A stretch of 64,000 bases of DNA, from NCBI RefSeq assembly GCF_028882275.1, contig NZ_JARBUT010000007.1, positions 124,001 to 188,000 of the forward strand, in the 5' to 3' direction. Source of the DNA: Nocardiopsis sp. N85 (GTDB lineage: Bacteria > Actinomycetota > Actinomycetes > Streptosporangiales > Streptosporangiaceae). The first letter of the stretch is position 1; each line of letters opens with the position of its first letter. Shown here one piece after another: positions 23,388-34,674 of this stretch. Made by a program: the position numbers and the translations under genes. The notes beneath the pieces were generated by a model. That model did not search any database, had not been told where the DNA came from, and saw nothing but the letters and a program-made list of their open reading frames with translations.

Positions 23388-24998
23388 TCACACGATCGGG
23401 ACGTCCGGGATCTCGCCGAACGCGCCCGCGTGCAGGGTCATCGACGTGACGTCCTCCCCCGGGGCCGGGAACACCGCCAGCGCCAGGTACTCCTCCCCCG
23501 GCGCCAGCGTCAGCACCTCGTCGGCGAAGTCCTCGTACCCCTCACCGGTGACGATCCGCACCACGTACCGGGTCGACCCGTCGCCGGGCTCGATCAACCG
23601 GAACCCGCCCAGGGTCCCCTCCTCGTACCGGTCCGGCCCGCCCGGGAGCAGCGCGTCCTCGGCGTCGAGGTCCGCCTCCAGGTCGGCCAGGGTCGAGTTC
23701 TGGAACCCCACCGGCTGGAACAGGTAGGCGCCGTCGCGTACCAGCGGGTACACGTTGAGGTCGACGTCGTCGTGCGTGACCGTGGTGTACGCCTCCGGCT
23801 CGTCGACGAACGCCGCCGGCTCCGCCACGTGCCGGGCCGCCGAGTCCAGCCCCTCCCCGTCGGCCCCGCCCTCGCCTGCGGTGATGTCGGGCACCGTGTA
23901 CTCGAACTCCACCCGCCGGTTGCGGGCTCGCGCCTCCTCGTCGTCCCCGCCGCCCTCCTCGGCGACGGGTTCGTCCGCGCCGCGCCCCTCGACCGAGAAG
24001 GTGAAGTCCTCGCCCAGCTCCCGCTCCAGCAGGTCGCGGACCGCCTCGGCGCGGCGCAGCGACAGTTCCCGGTTGTGGGCGTCCGTCCCCCGGGTGTCGG
24101 TGTGGCCGATGACGGTGATCTCCGCCGGCCCCGGGTTCTCGCGCAGGGTGTGGGCGGCGCGCAACAGGGTGGCGACGGCCTCCTCGGTGGGTTCGGCGGC
24201 GTCGACGTCGAACATGCGGTCGGCGTGCAGGGCGATGGTCGCCCGGTCCCCCGCGCGGGTGGTGGACGACTCCGGGGTGTCCACGAAGCCCTCCACGCTC
24301 TTCCGGAACGCCGAGACGTCCGTCCCCGGTTCGGGCACCGCCTCCGGGTAGTACAGGTCCTCGGGCAGCTCGTCGACGATCCGTTCGGAGTACTCGTTGA
24401 AGTACGCGTGGATGTTCGGTTCGGGTGCCGGGGCGAACTCCTCCACGTACTCCACCGGCAGCCCCGGCACGTGACCCAGCCCCGATCCGGTGAAGGTCAT
24501 GTACTCGGCGTCGTGGACGGGCGCCGGGAAGTACCGCCGGAACCTCATCGGGATGCCCTGGTGGACGGGTGTGACGTTCGAGCCCTCGGTGAAGTAGGTG
24601 CCCAGGGGCAGGTCGGTCTCGGGATCCTTGATGGAGTCGAGCACCTCGCCGGTGACCGGATCGACCATCCGGGGGGACGCGGTGCGGTCGGTCACCGTGC
24701 CGTGGGCGCGGATGGGTTCGAGGACGTCGTGGTCGACCTCCAACATCAGGTACTCCCCGTTGTTCTGGAGGCGCAGGAACGTGACCTCCAGCAGGGGGTC
24801 GTTGCCGTTCTCCAGGAACATGCGCCCCTGTCGGGTGAGGGGCAGGTCGCGGTGGTCGGTGGCGTCCGCTTCGGCGGAGGGGGCCGGGTCGGTCGGCGGG
24901 TCCTCTCCGGTGCCCCGGCCGGGAATGAGGCCGCAGGAGGTCGACAGCAGGCTCAACGCCACGGCGGCGCAGGTCGTCGTGATCGCTCGTGCGGTCAT
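23388..24998 (-). CDS. OmpA-domain lipoprotein
   Basis: The 536-residue precursor has a signal peptide ending in the lipobox LSTSC (Cys22), so it should be a membrane-anchored lipoprotein. An OmpA/MotB peptidoglycan-binding domain occupies about 255-390 ('ATIALHADRMFDVDAAEPTE', 'EITVIGHTDTRGTDAHNREL', 'ARARNRRVEFEYTV'). The flanking N-terminal and C-terminal regions are similar to each other in composition and are probably beta domains of unknown role. It follows the LAL regulator by 16 bases. Confidence 0.85.
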   Translation of the reverse strand: MTARAITTTCAAVALSLLSTSCGLIPGRGTGEDPPTDPAPSAEADATDHRDLPLTRQGRMFLENGNDPLLEVTFLRLQNNGEYLMLEVDHDVLEPIRAHGTVTDRTASPRMVDPVTGEVLDSIKDPETDLPLGTYFTEGSNVTPVHQGIPMRFRRYFPAPVHDAEYMTFTGSGLGHVPGLPVEYVEEFAPAPEPNIHAYFNEYSERIVDELPEDLYYPEAVPEPGTDVSAFRKSVEGFVDTPESSTTRAGDRATIALHADRMFDVDAAEPTEEAVATLLRAAHTLRENPGPAEITVIGHTDTRGTDAHNRELSLRRAEAVRDLLERELGEDFTFSVEGRGADEPVAEEGGGDDEEARARNRRVEFEYTVPDITAGEGGADGEGLDSAARHVAEPAAFVDEPEAYTTVTHDDVDLNVYPLVRDGAYLFQPVGFQNSTLADLEADLDAEDALLPGGPDRYEEGTLGGFRLIEPGDGSTRYVVRIVTGEGYEDFADEVLTLAPGEEYLALAVFPAPGEDVTSMTLHAGAFGEIPDVPIV

Positions 24999-25014
24999 CG
25001 CGAGGGAGGTCTCC

Positions 25015-27921
25015 TCAGGGGCCCGGGGCGGGGGAAGGGCCGCCGTCGCCGTCGGGGGCGGGGACGGGGGCCGCCAGGTCGCGGCGTGAGCGCAACCCCA
25101 GTTTGGACAGGGCGTTGGCCACGTGGGTCTCCACAGTACGCGGCGAGAGGTGCAGCAGGACGGCGATCTCCCGGTTGGTGCGGCCTTGTCCGGCCAGGGC
25201 CGCGATCTCCCCTTCCCGGGGGGAGAGCCGCCCGTCGTGGTGGGGGCGGGTGACGGTGGCGCACCCGGTGGTGACGCCGTGGGCGCGCAGCAGCCGGCGC
25301 ACCCGGGCGGCGTCCCAGGAGGCGCCGAGTTCGGTGTACTCCTTCAGGGCGGTGTGCAGGGCGGTGAGGCCGGGTTCGACGCCCTCGCCGCGCGGGCGGG
25401 CGAAGTGGACGTGGGCGGCGGCCTCGCGGAGCTGGGCGGCGTCGTAGGGGCGGGGCATGGCGCGGTAGCCGGCCTCGGCCTCGGCGTACAGCAGCAGGGC
25501 CCTGTCATGGTGATCGTCGCGGCGGGCGAGCGCGGCCTCCAAGCGGATCAGGGCGGTGGCGGCGGCCGGGGCGTCGGTGCCGCGCAGCCCGGTGCGCAGG
25601 CGCACGCACAGGTCGCGGGCGATCGCCTCGCGCCCGCAGGCGAGCAGGGCCTCCATGCCCGGGACGAGGTCGGCGGCCCACACCCAGATGCCCTTGGCGG
25701 CGATGAGGGAGACCAGGTCCTCCACGTGTTCCCAGGCGCGGGCGGGTTCACCCCGGGCGAGGGCCAGACGGGCCATGAGACCGGCGGCGAAGGCCCGTAC
25801 GGGAACGGTGTGGTCGGGTCGGGGCGGATCGTCGGGTCGGTCGCGGCAGGGGTGGACCCGGGCCAGGTGGGTGCGGGCCAGGGCGGGTTCGCCCTGGGCG
25901 AGGGCGAGGGCGGCGCGGAGGATGTCGAGTTCGGCGGTCACCGAGGGGGAGTGGGCCAGGCGGGGCGAGTCGAGGCGGTGTTCGGTCTCCTCGGCCAGCC
26001 CCCGCCAGTGTCCGCGGGCCCAGTCCAGGGTCAGGCGCAGGGCGCGCACGCTCTCGTGGACGTAGGGGGCGTCGTCGGCGCCCGACCAGGTCGCGGCGTC
26101 GTCGAGGTGACGGTCGGCGCGGTCGTAGTGGCCGAGCATGACGGCGGCGTCGGCGAGGTTGAGGGAACCGCGGGCGAACTCCCTGCGGCGGGCCAGTGCG
26201 TCGGGCGTGGGCGGGTCGAAGGAGGCGCCCGGGGCGGGCAGGTCGACCTTCCACGCGGCGGGGTCGCCGATCTGGGCGAGCAGGGTGGCGTGGTTGACGA
26301 CGACGCTGTGGGCGACGGTGGTGTCGTGGCTGCGCCCGGCGGCGGCCAGGGCCTGTTCCATCCAGCGGCGGTGGGTGTCGACGGAGTCGGGGGTGCTGCG
26401 CGGGACCGCCAGGGCGCACATGGCGCGGGCGGCCAGGTCGGGCCGGTCGGCGAGTTCGGCGGCGGCGCGGACGAGTTCGCCTCGGGCGGTGCGGTTCCGG
26501 GCGGCCTGGTTGAGCAGGAGCAGGCCCAGCCCCATGCGCAGTTCGCCGCGTTCGGTGGCGGGCAGGCCCGGGATGGCGAGGACGTCGCGGAGCTGGTCGA
26601 TGGTGTGTTCGGCGGAGATGCCGCTGACGGCGGCACGGCCGAGTTTGAGGGCCAGGTCGCGGCGCCGGCGGGTGGTGAGGTCGGGGCGGGTCAGGGCGTC
26701 GCGCAGCAGGGCGACGGCGGCGCAGTCCTCGCCTTGGCGCAGGGCGATGTCGGCGGCGCGTTCGGCGTGGTCGGTCCACTCGTCGAGGAGCCCGGCCTCG
26801 CGGGCGTGGTGGGCCAGACGGGGGTGGGGTGGTTCGGGGAGGCGGGAGAGGGCGGCCAGGGCCACGCGGTGCAGTCGGCGGCGTTTGCCGTGGGGCAGCG
26901 CGGTGTTGCAGACGTGGGCGAGCAGTGGTGTGGCGGCGGTGAGGGCCGCGGGTCCGGCGGGGGTGAGCAGGCCGTGACGGCAGGCGCGGGACAGGGCCTT
27001 GTCCGCGCGGGCGGGGGTGAGTTCGGCGACGTGCGCCAGGAGGGGCTCGGTGGCGGGTTCGCCCAGGACGCAGGCGGCGCGGACCAGGCGGCGGGCGTCG
27101 CCGTCCAGGGCGCGCAGGCGGTCCAGGATCCAGTCGCGCAGGGAGGGCGGGACGGGCGGACGTTCGGGGATCGCGGTGCCCGGACGGGGGTGTTCGGCGA
27201 GGTCGCGCAGGGTCTCGACGGCGGCCAGGGGAAGGCCGCCGGTCCAGGTGTGCAGGCGGCGGGCGTCGTCGGCGGTGACGTCGGTCCCGGTCAGGGTGCG
27301 TCCGGCCAGGACGCGCAGGTCGTGCCGGGTGAGGGGGGCCAGGGTGAGTTCGTGGTGGCGGACGCCCGGCGGGGTGCGGGCCGCCAGAGCGGCGACGGGG
27401 AAGGAGCGGGGCAGGTCCTCGGGACGGTAGGTGAGGACCAGGGCCAGGTGGGCGGGCAGGCGGGGGGTGAGGTAGGCGAGCAGGTCGCGGGTGGCGGGGT
27501 CGGCCCAGTGGACGTCCTCCAGGACCAGGACGGTCGGGTCCAGGGCGTCGAGGAGTTCGGTGAGGGCGCGGTAGAGCCGGTGGTGTTCGGCCGCGGGGTC
27601 GGCGGCGGGCTCCGGGGCCGGGGGCAGGTGGTCCGCGTGTTCGGGCAGCAGGGTGCGCAGGGCGCCGCACAGCGGGTTGAGGCCGCCGGGGACGGTGATC
27701 CGGCGCAGGGCTTCGATGAGCGGCGCGAAGGGGAACGGTTCGGCACCGGGCGGACAGTGGCCGGTCAGGACCGTCGGCCCGGGGAGGTCGTGCAGTTCCC
27801 GGACCAGGCGGGTCTTGCCGGTGCCCGCCGCCCCCGCCAGGAGGGTGAGGGTCCCGGGGGCGGTCGCCGCGCGCAGCCGTCGTCGTTCCCGCTCGCGCCC
27901 CACGAGCGGGGAGGAGCACAT
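25015..27921 (-). CDS. LAL-type LuxR regulator with AAA ATPase domain
   Basis: The 968-residue protein begins 'SPLVGRERERRRLRAA', then Walker A GAAGTGKT (30-37) and Walker B 'VLVLEDVHWADP', followed by a long helical TPR-like middle and a C-terminal LuxR HTH (about 905-960; 'LSPREGEIAALAGQGRTNRE', 'LSPRTVETHVANALSKLGLR'). This matches the MalT/LAL class common in actinobacteria, which bind a small molecule and activate nearby genes. It heads a minus-strand row with the OmpA lipoprotein, the small protein and Fic. Confidence 0.92.
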   Translation of the reverse strand: MCSSPLVGRERERRRLRAATAPGTLTLLAGAAGTGKTRLVRELHDLPGPTVLTGHCPPGAEPFPFAPLIEALRRITVPGGLNPLCGALRTLLPEHADHLPPAPEPAADPAAEHHRLYRALTELLDALDPTVLVLEDVHWADPATRDLLAYLTPRLPAHLALVLTYRPEDLPRSFPVAALAARTPPGVRHHELTLAPLTRHDLRVLAGRTLTGTDVTADDARRLHTWTGGLPLAAVETLRDLAEHPRPGTAIPERPPVPPSLRDWILDRLRALDGDARRLVRAACVLGEPATEPLLAHVAELTPARADKALSRACRHGLLTPAGPAALTAATPLLAHVCNTALPHGKRRRLHRVALAALSRLPEPPHPRLAHHAREAGLLDEWTDHAERAADIALRQGEDCAAVALLRDALTRPDLTTRRRRDLALKLGRAAVSGISAEHTIDQLRDVLAIPGLPATERGELRMGLGLLLLNQAARNRTARGELVRAAAELADRPDLAARAMCALAVPRSTPDSVDTHRRWMEQALAAAGRSHDTTVAHSVVVNHATLLAQIGDPAAWKVDLPAPGASFDPPTPDALARRREFARGSLNLADAAVMLGHYDRADRHLDDAATWSGADDAPYVHESVRALRLTLDWARGHWRGLAEETEHRLDSPRLAHSPSVTAELDILRAALALAQGEPALARTHLARVHPCRDRPDDPPRPDHTVPVRAFAAGLMARLALARGEPARAWEHVEDLVSLIAAKGIWVWAADLVPGMEALLACGREAIARDLCVRLRTGLRGTDAPAAATALIRLEAALARRDDHHDRALLLYAEAEAGYRAMPRPYDAAQLREAAAHVHFARPRGEGVEPGLTALHTALKEYTELGASWDAARVRRLLRAHGVTTGCATVTRPHHDGRLSPREGEIAALAGQGRTNREIAVLLHLSPRTVETHVANALSKLGLRSRRDLAAPVPAPDGDGGPSPAPGP

Positions 27922-27963
27922 TACCCGACGGTATAGCGCGACGAGGTTCCGGAAAAGGGGGAT

Positions 27964-28149
27964 ATGAGTGACTTTCCGTGTTCATATTCGCGCAACAGTG
28001 AGGAAAAACGCCTCCCTCTCGGGGTTCACATGAGAGATATCGACGATATTTTCAGGCATTCCGGCCGTGGTGGGCGCGGCGGCAAGGAGCGTACAATCCG
28101 CCCAGGTGCTGCGCAGACCACGGGAAAAGGGCATGGGGTGACCGGTTGA
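27964..28149 (+). CDS. Possible small protein before DUF1772 gene
   Basis: ATG 27964 has AAAAGGGGG just upstream. The 61-residue frame (MSDFPCSYSRNSEEKRLPLG at its start) ends exactly in a TGATG overlap with the next gene. Low third-position GC and no homology I recognise keep this tentative; it may be an upstream leader. Confidence 0.35.
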   Translation: MSDFPCSYSRNSEEKRLPLGVHMRDIDDIFRHSGRGGRGGKERTIRPGAAQTTGKGHGVTG

Positions 28150-28637
28150 TGGCGGGCATGGTGTACGCGGTGGTGCCGGTGATGTCCGTGGTGTTGACGG
28201 GATTGTTCGCCGGCCTGTTCTTCGCTTTCTCGATCGCGGTGATGCCGGGGCTGGCGCGGACCGATGACAGGGTCATGATCGAGGCGATGCAGAAGATCAA
28301 CGTCGCCATCATCAACCCCTTCTTCGCGGTGGTGTTCATCGGCGCGCCCGCGATGGCCTTGGCACAGACGGTGCTCCACTGGGCGGCGGGAGGCACGGAG
28401 GCCGCGTGGTGGGCGGGCGCGGCCCTGGCCCTGATGGTGGTGACGCTGGTGGTGACGTTCGCGGTGAACGTGCCGCGCAACAACGCCCTGGACCGGACCG
28501 GCGCCCCCGCGCGCCTGACCGACCCGGCGGCGGTGCGCGCCGACTTCGAGCCGGTGTGGGTGCGCTGGAACCACCTGCGCACCCTGGCCTCGACGGCGGC
28601 GTCGGTGTGCGCGGTGCTGGCGGTCATCGCGACCTGA
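28149..28637 (+). CDS. DUF1772 family membrane protein
   Basis: The 162-residue protein has four membrane helices and the family hallmark 'INPFFAVVFIGAPAMALAQT' followed by 'NVPRNNALDRTGAP' and 'WVRWNHLRTLAS', the W..WN.(L/V)R signature near the end. Function is unknown (anthrone-oxygenase-like relatives exist). A second ATG at 28161 is possible. Confidence 0.85.
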   Translation: MAGMVYAVVPVMSVVLTGLFAGLFFAFSIAVMPGLARTDDRVMIEAMQKINVAIINPFFAVVFIGAPAMALAQTVLHWAAGGTEAAWWAGAALALMVVTLVVTFAVNVPRNNALDRTGAPARLTDPAAVRADFEPVWVRWNHLRTLASTAASVCAVLAVIAT

Positions 28638-28675
28638 GCCCCGGGCCGGCCCCGGAGGAACGCCCGCCCGCGCGG

Positions 28676-28791
28676 CGCGCTCATCGCCTCCGCGGGCCCC
28701 GCCATCGCGCGCCGGCACTCCGCGCTCATCGCCTCCGCCGCGTCTCACCGCGCGGTGATCCTCCCCGTGGGGCACGGCCCCGCCATCGCGC
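28676..28791. repeat. Short direct repeats in gene-free stretch
   Basis: An exact 18-base repeat lies at 28676-28693 and 28721-28738, and GGCCCCGCCATCGCGC is at 28695-28710 and 28776-28791. No coding frame fits. Their meaning is unknown; they could be a decayed repeat or protein-binding sites. Confidence 0.45.
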
Positions 28792-28830
28792 CGCGTCCCT
28801 CCCACGGCGGCGACCCCGACCGGTGCCCAC

Positions 28831-28866
28831 GTCGGCGGCCCCGGAAAGGGGATCGGGGCCGCCGAC
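28831..28866 (-). terminator. Hairpin ending the nitrate operon
   Basis: A perfect 13-base stem (28831-28843 with 28854-28866) and a 10-base loop lie 5 bases past the nasB-like stop on the minus strand. Confidence 0.78.
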
Positions 28867-28871
28867 GGGCC

Positions 28872-30317
28872 TCAGCCGACGGGGGACTTGTCGTCCCACC
28901 CCGACAACAGGGCGTTGACGTCGCGCACGCATCCGCCGCACCCGGTGGTGGCGCGGGTGGCCGCGGCGATCGTCTCGCGCGTGCGCGCCCCGTCCAGCCA
29001 GGCCTGCTCCAGGTCGTCGCGGGTGACCGCGTTGCACCGGCACACCACCGGCGCGGCCTGCGCCCCCGCCTCCTGCCCGACCGGCGCGGGCACGGCGCCC
29101 TGGAGCAGCGCCAACCGGTCCGCCGGCACCGGAGCGCCGGTGTCGTGCAGCTGCGACAGGGTCGCGGCCGCCTCGGGGAACCCGAGCAGCACCGACCCCA
29201 CCAACCGGTCCTCGCGCACCACCAACTTGGCGTACCGCCCCCCGTGCGGGTCGCTGACGGTGAGCGTCTCCAGGTCCTCGTCGTTGTCGTCGGTGTGCAC
29301 CTCGCCGAACGCGGTCAGCTCGATCCCCTCGGCCTTGAGCCTGGTCACCGGCCGCGAACCGCTGTAGAGGGCCTGCGGCTCGATCCCCGTCAACCGACGG
29401 GCCAGCACACCCGCCTGCTCCCATCCGGGCTGGACCAGCCCGGCGCCGCCCCCCGGGTGCTGGGCGCAGTCGCCGACGGCGTGCACGCGGGCGTCGGAGG
29501 TGGCCAGGGTGTCGTCGACCAGGATCCCGTGCTCGACCTCGATCCCGGCGTCCTTGGCCAGCTCGATGTTGCCGCGCACCCCGGCCGTCACCACCAGGGC
29601 GTCGCCGGGCAGGACCCGGCCGTCGTCCAGCTCCAGACCGGTCCCGGGGATCCACCGGGAGGCCACCCGCCAGGAGTGCACCCGCACGCCCAGGGCGTCA
29701 TAGCGACGGCGCAGGATGTCGGCGGCCGGCCGGTCGATCTGGCGGCGCATGATCCACGGCGAGGACTCCACCACCGACACCCGCGCGCCCCGGCTCTGCA
29801 AGCCGCGGGCCGCCTCCAGCCCCAGGACACCGCCGCCGAGCACCACCACGGGCGCCCCCGGCCGCACCAGGGCCAACAGCCGCCGGCAGTCGTCCAGGTC
29901 GCGCAGCGCGCACACCCCCTCCCCCGGTGCCCCGTCGGGTGCGGACACCCCGGTGACCGGCGGGAAGGCGGCGCGGGCACCGGTGGCCAGCACCAGCTCG
30001 TCGTACTCCAGGGCCGTGCCGTCGTCCAGGGTGACGGTGCGCCCGGCGGTGTCCAGGGAGACGGCGGCCAGCCCGGTGCGGACCGTGACGCCGGGGGTGT
30101 CGGGGACCGGCAGTCGGATCTGGTCGGCGGTGTAGTCACCCGCGACCATCCCCGAGAGCAGGACCCGGTTGTAGGCGGGGTGGTGTTCGGCGCCCACGAC
30201 GGTGACGTGGACCCGCTCCCCCAGCGGATCCAGGCGGGCGGTCTCCTCGGCGAAGCGGGCACCGACCATGCCGTTGCCGACGACCACGATCCGGCGTGCA
30301 CCCTGCACGGTGTTCAA
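28872..30317 (-). CDS. nasB: FAD-dependent nitrate reductase electron-transfer subunit (NasB/NirB N-terminal type)
   Basis: TTG 30317 lies 7 bases after GGAGG and gives 481 residues; a GTG at 30308 is too far from that site. The N-terminus is a dinucleotide fold ('RRIVVVGNGMVGARFAEE'), a second nucleotide fold is at 'VVVLGGGVLGLEAARGL', and the C-terminus has a BFD-like [2Fe-2S] unit with CRCNAVTR and 'TTGCGGCV'. This is the electron-transfer subunit that passes electrons from NAD(P)H to NasC, as NasB does in Bacillus. It follows the catalytic subunit by 70 bases. Confidence 0.85.
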   Translation of the reverse strand: MNTVQGARRIVVVGNGMVGARFAEETARLDPLGERVHVTVVGAEHHPAYNRVLLSGMVAGDYTADQIRLPVPDTPGVTVRTGLAAVSLDTAGRTVTLDDGTALEYDELVLATGARAAFPPVTGVSAPDGAPGEGVCALRDLDDCRRLLALVRPGAPVVVLGGGVLGLEAARGLQSRGARVSVVESSPWIMRRQIDRPAADILRRRYDALGVRVHSWRVASRWIPGTGLELDDGRVLPGDALVVTAGVRGNIELAKDAGIEVEHGILVDDTLATSDARVHAVGDCAQHPGGGAGLVQPGWEQAGVLARRLTGIEPQALYSGSRPVTRLKAEGIELTAFGEVHTDDNDEDLETLTVSDPHGGRYAKLVVREDRLVGSVLLGFPEAAATLSQLHDTGAPVPADRLALLQGAVPAPVGQEAGAQAAPVVCRCNAVTRDDLEQAWLDGARTRETIAAATRATTGCGGCVRDVNALLSGWDDKSPVG

Positions 30318-30387
30318 CAGCTGCCTCCTACGGGTGGGGTGTCGCGCCGGACGGCGTCGGCCGGGCGGGGACGGGTGCGGGACGGGT

Positions 30388-32456
<2,069 letters not shown>

Positions 32457-32460
<4 letters not shown>

Positions 32461-33848
32461 CGGTTCGCGGTCTCCACGGCGGTGCTCGGGGCGTCGACCG
32501 CGTCGGTGCGGGGGCGGCGCAGGTAGACGCCCCAGGTGACGGTCGCGCAGATCAGGTAGAACAGGCCGAAGGCGGCGAAGGCGTGGGCGGTGGTGCCGAA
32601 CGCCGCGAACGACTCGCGGAAGCCCACGTTGATGCCCACCCCGCCCAACGCGCCGACGGCACCGATGAGGCCGAGCATGGAGGAGGAGATCCGCTTGGTG
32701 CGGGCCAGCGCCTCCTCGCGGGGCTCCCCGGCGGCGATCGCGTCCTCGGCCTTGGCCGCGTAGATCGACGGGATCATCTTGTAGGTGGAGCCGTTGCCCA
32801 GGCCGGTGAGGGTGAACATCACGGCGAACGCGCCGATGAACAGGCCGAGCTGGGAGGCCTGGACGGCCAGGACCAGGACACCGGCGCACAGTGCCATCGC
32901 GCAGAACACCCACAGCGTGACGCGGGCCCCGCCCAGGGAGTCGGCGAGACGGCCGCCCACCGGCCGGATCAGGGAGCCGATGATCGGACCCAGGACGGCG
33001 ATGCCGGCGGCCTGGACCGGGGCCAGCCCGAACTGGGCCTGCAACAGCAGCCCGAACGCGAACCCGGTGCCGATGAAGGATCCGAAGGTGCCGATGTACA
33101 GCAGCGACATGATCCAGAAGTGGCGGTCACCGGTGGCGGCCATCTGGCCGCGCACGTCGCTGCGCACCTGGGTCAGGTTGTTCATGGACCGCCACGACCA
33201 CACCAGGGCCAGCAGGATCAGCGGCAGGTAGAACAGCGGCACCAGGTACCCGGCGCTGGTGGCGAACAGGGAGATGACGCCCAGGCCGACCAGCTGCACG
33301 GTGGCCACGCCGATGTTGCCGCCGCCGGCGTTCAGACCCAGCGCCCACCCCTTCTCCTTCTCGGGGAAGTAGGCGTTGATGTTGGCCATGGAGGAGGAGA
33401 AGTTGCCGCCGCCCAGACCGGCGGTGGCGGCCAGCACCACGAGCAGCCAGAACGGCGTGTCGGGGTTCTGGATGAGGAAGAACGCGGCGATGGTCGGGAG
33501 GAGCAGCAGCGCGGTGGACACCAGTGTCCAGTTGCGGCCGCCGAAGGCGGGGACGGCCAGGGTGTAGGGGACGCGCAGGATGGCGCCCACGAAGGTCACC
33601 ACCGACAGCAGGAGGAACTTCTGTTCGGGGGTGGCGGAGAACCCGTTCTCCGGGATCATGAACAGCACGAGCACCGACCAGATGCTCCAGACGGAGAAAC
33701 CGATGTGCTCGGAGGCGATGGAGGCCCACAGGTTCCGGCGGGCGATGGGACGGCCCTCACCGTTCCAGAAGGTCTCGTCCTCGGGGTCCCAACGGGAGAT
33801 CCAGCTCTTGCTCGTGCGCGATGCGCGGCGGCCTGTCTCGGGGGTCAC
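32457..33848 (-). CDS. narK: Nitrate/nitrite MFS transporter
   Basis: GTG 33848 lies 8 bases after AAGGAAGG; a GTG at 33875 is possible. The 463-residue protein has twelve membrane helices and NarK-type motifs: 'NFSSSMANINAYFPEKEKGW' and 'GLNAGGGNIGVATVQLVGLG' (two nitrate-signature glycine-rich stretches), and 'GSLIRPVGGRLADSLGGARV'. It imports nitrate for the reductase genes that follow in the same operon (4-base overlap). A GlnR-type box lies 75 bases upstream. Confidence 0.92.
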
Positions 33849-33923
33849 GACCGGGCCTTCCTTTTCGGTGTCCACTGACAAAACCGAAGGTAGGAAGGCC
33901 GCGTTGCCTGAACATGTCGCGCC

Positions 33924-33939
33924 GTAACACGGGGGAAAC
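33924..33939. promoter_or_regulatory. GlnR box upstream of narK
   Basis: GTAAC-ACGGGG-GAAAC matches the gTnAC-N6-GaAAC consensus of the actinobacterial nitrogen regulator GlnR exactly. It sits 75 bases upstream of the narK start, in the right place for activation of nitrate assimilation under nitrogen limitation. Confidence 0.7.
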
Positions 33940-33946
33940 AGTGGGC

Positions 33947-34387
33947 TCACCCCACGGCCCTGACCTCGGTGAGAACACCGTAGGCACAGGTGAACACGGG
34001 TGGACGCGGGGGTGATGTGTTCTTTGACACGTCGGGGCGATCCTTCCGGCGCACCCGGGCCGGATCCCGCCACGGGCGCGGGGCGCGCGGATCACCGGAG
34101 AAGACCTCCGGGCCGGAGGCCGGCCGGTCCCGCAGCACCCGGTACGGCTCGTCGGCGGGCAGGGGCGAACGGCCCCGGGCTATCTCGCCCCCCACGGCCG
34201 GGCCGCCGTTGCCGGAGGCCACGTGCGCGGTGGCCCGGCGGTGCACGCGGCCGGTGTGGACGAGCAGGTCGCGGACCGTCCACCCGGGACAGGTCGGCAC
34301 GGGGGCGTGGGACCCGGCCCGGCGGGCGGCGTCGGCGAGGAGACGGCCCTCCGCGGTCAGCGCCTCGATGTGACGGTGGGTGTCCAT
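33947..34387 (-). pseudogene. Maleylpyruvate isomerase-like (TIGR03083) protein, truncated
   Basis: From ATG 34387 the first 60 residues match the mycothiol-dependent DinB-like family ('HIEALTAEGRLLADAARRAG', 'VPTCPGWTVRDLLVHTGRVH', with conserved Trp and His). After 'RRATAHVASG' similarity stops, and the frame ends after 146 residues in a Pro/Arg-rich tail, whereas full members have about 200-260 residues and a second histidine motif. It is most likely a truncated remnant. Confidence 0.55.
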
Positions 34388-34457
34388 CCGGACATCATGG
34401 AGTATCGGGACATCCGGCGGGAAGACCGGGGCGCCCGGGGTTTCCGGGCCGCGGGGT

Positions 34458-34622
34458 TCAGGAATCGCCTCCCTTGGAACGTGCGGACATGCCGGCGCCG
34501 AAAGCCACACCCATGGCCGCACCCATGGCGACCCCCAGGGCGATGCTGTCGAAGAGCAGCCCGAAGACGATGGCGAAGGCCACCGCGAGCGGCAGGGAGA
34601 AGGCGGCGTTCTCGGCGGTCAT
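34458..34622 (-). CDS. Small glycine-rich membrane protein
   Basis: A 54-residue protein from ATG 34622, six bases after GGAG. It has two hydrophobic stretches ('LPLAVAFAIVFGLLFDSIAL' and 'GVAMGAAMGVAFGAGM'), the second a glycine zipper, and a basic-Ser tail. Third codon positions are almost all G/C. No family is recognised. It could be a membrane stress peptide. Confidence 0.6.
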   Translation of the reverse strand: MTAENAAFSLPLAVAFAIVFGLLFDSIALGVAMGAAMGVAFGAGMSARSKGGDS

Positions 34623-34674
34623 GCGGGCTCCGGTCGGTCGTGGTGCGGGTCTGGTCCTAGGACGTGTCCGGCTC

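Noticed and set aside
25123..27936. Long open frame of 937 codons on the plus strand
   Set aside because: It is the antisense shadow of the LAL regulator: Gly/Gln/Val-rich low-complexity translation and no ribosome site. High GC keeps it open.
28676..28791. Short direct repeats as a CRISPR array
   Set aside because: Only two copies each, no regular spacers and no cas genes nearby.
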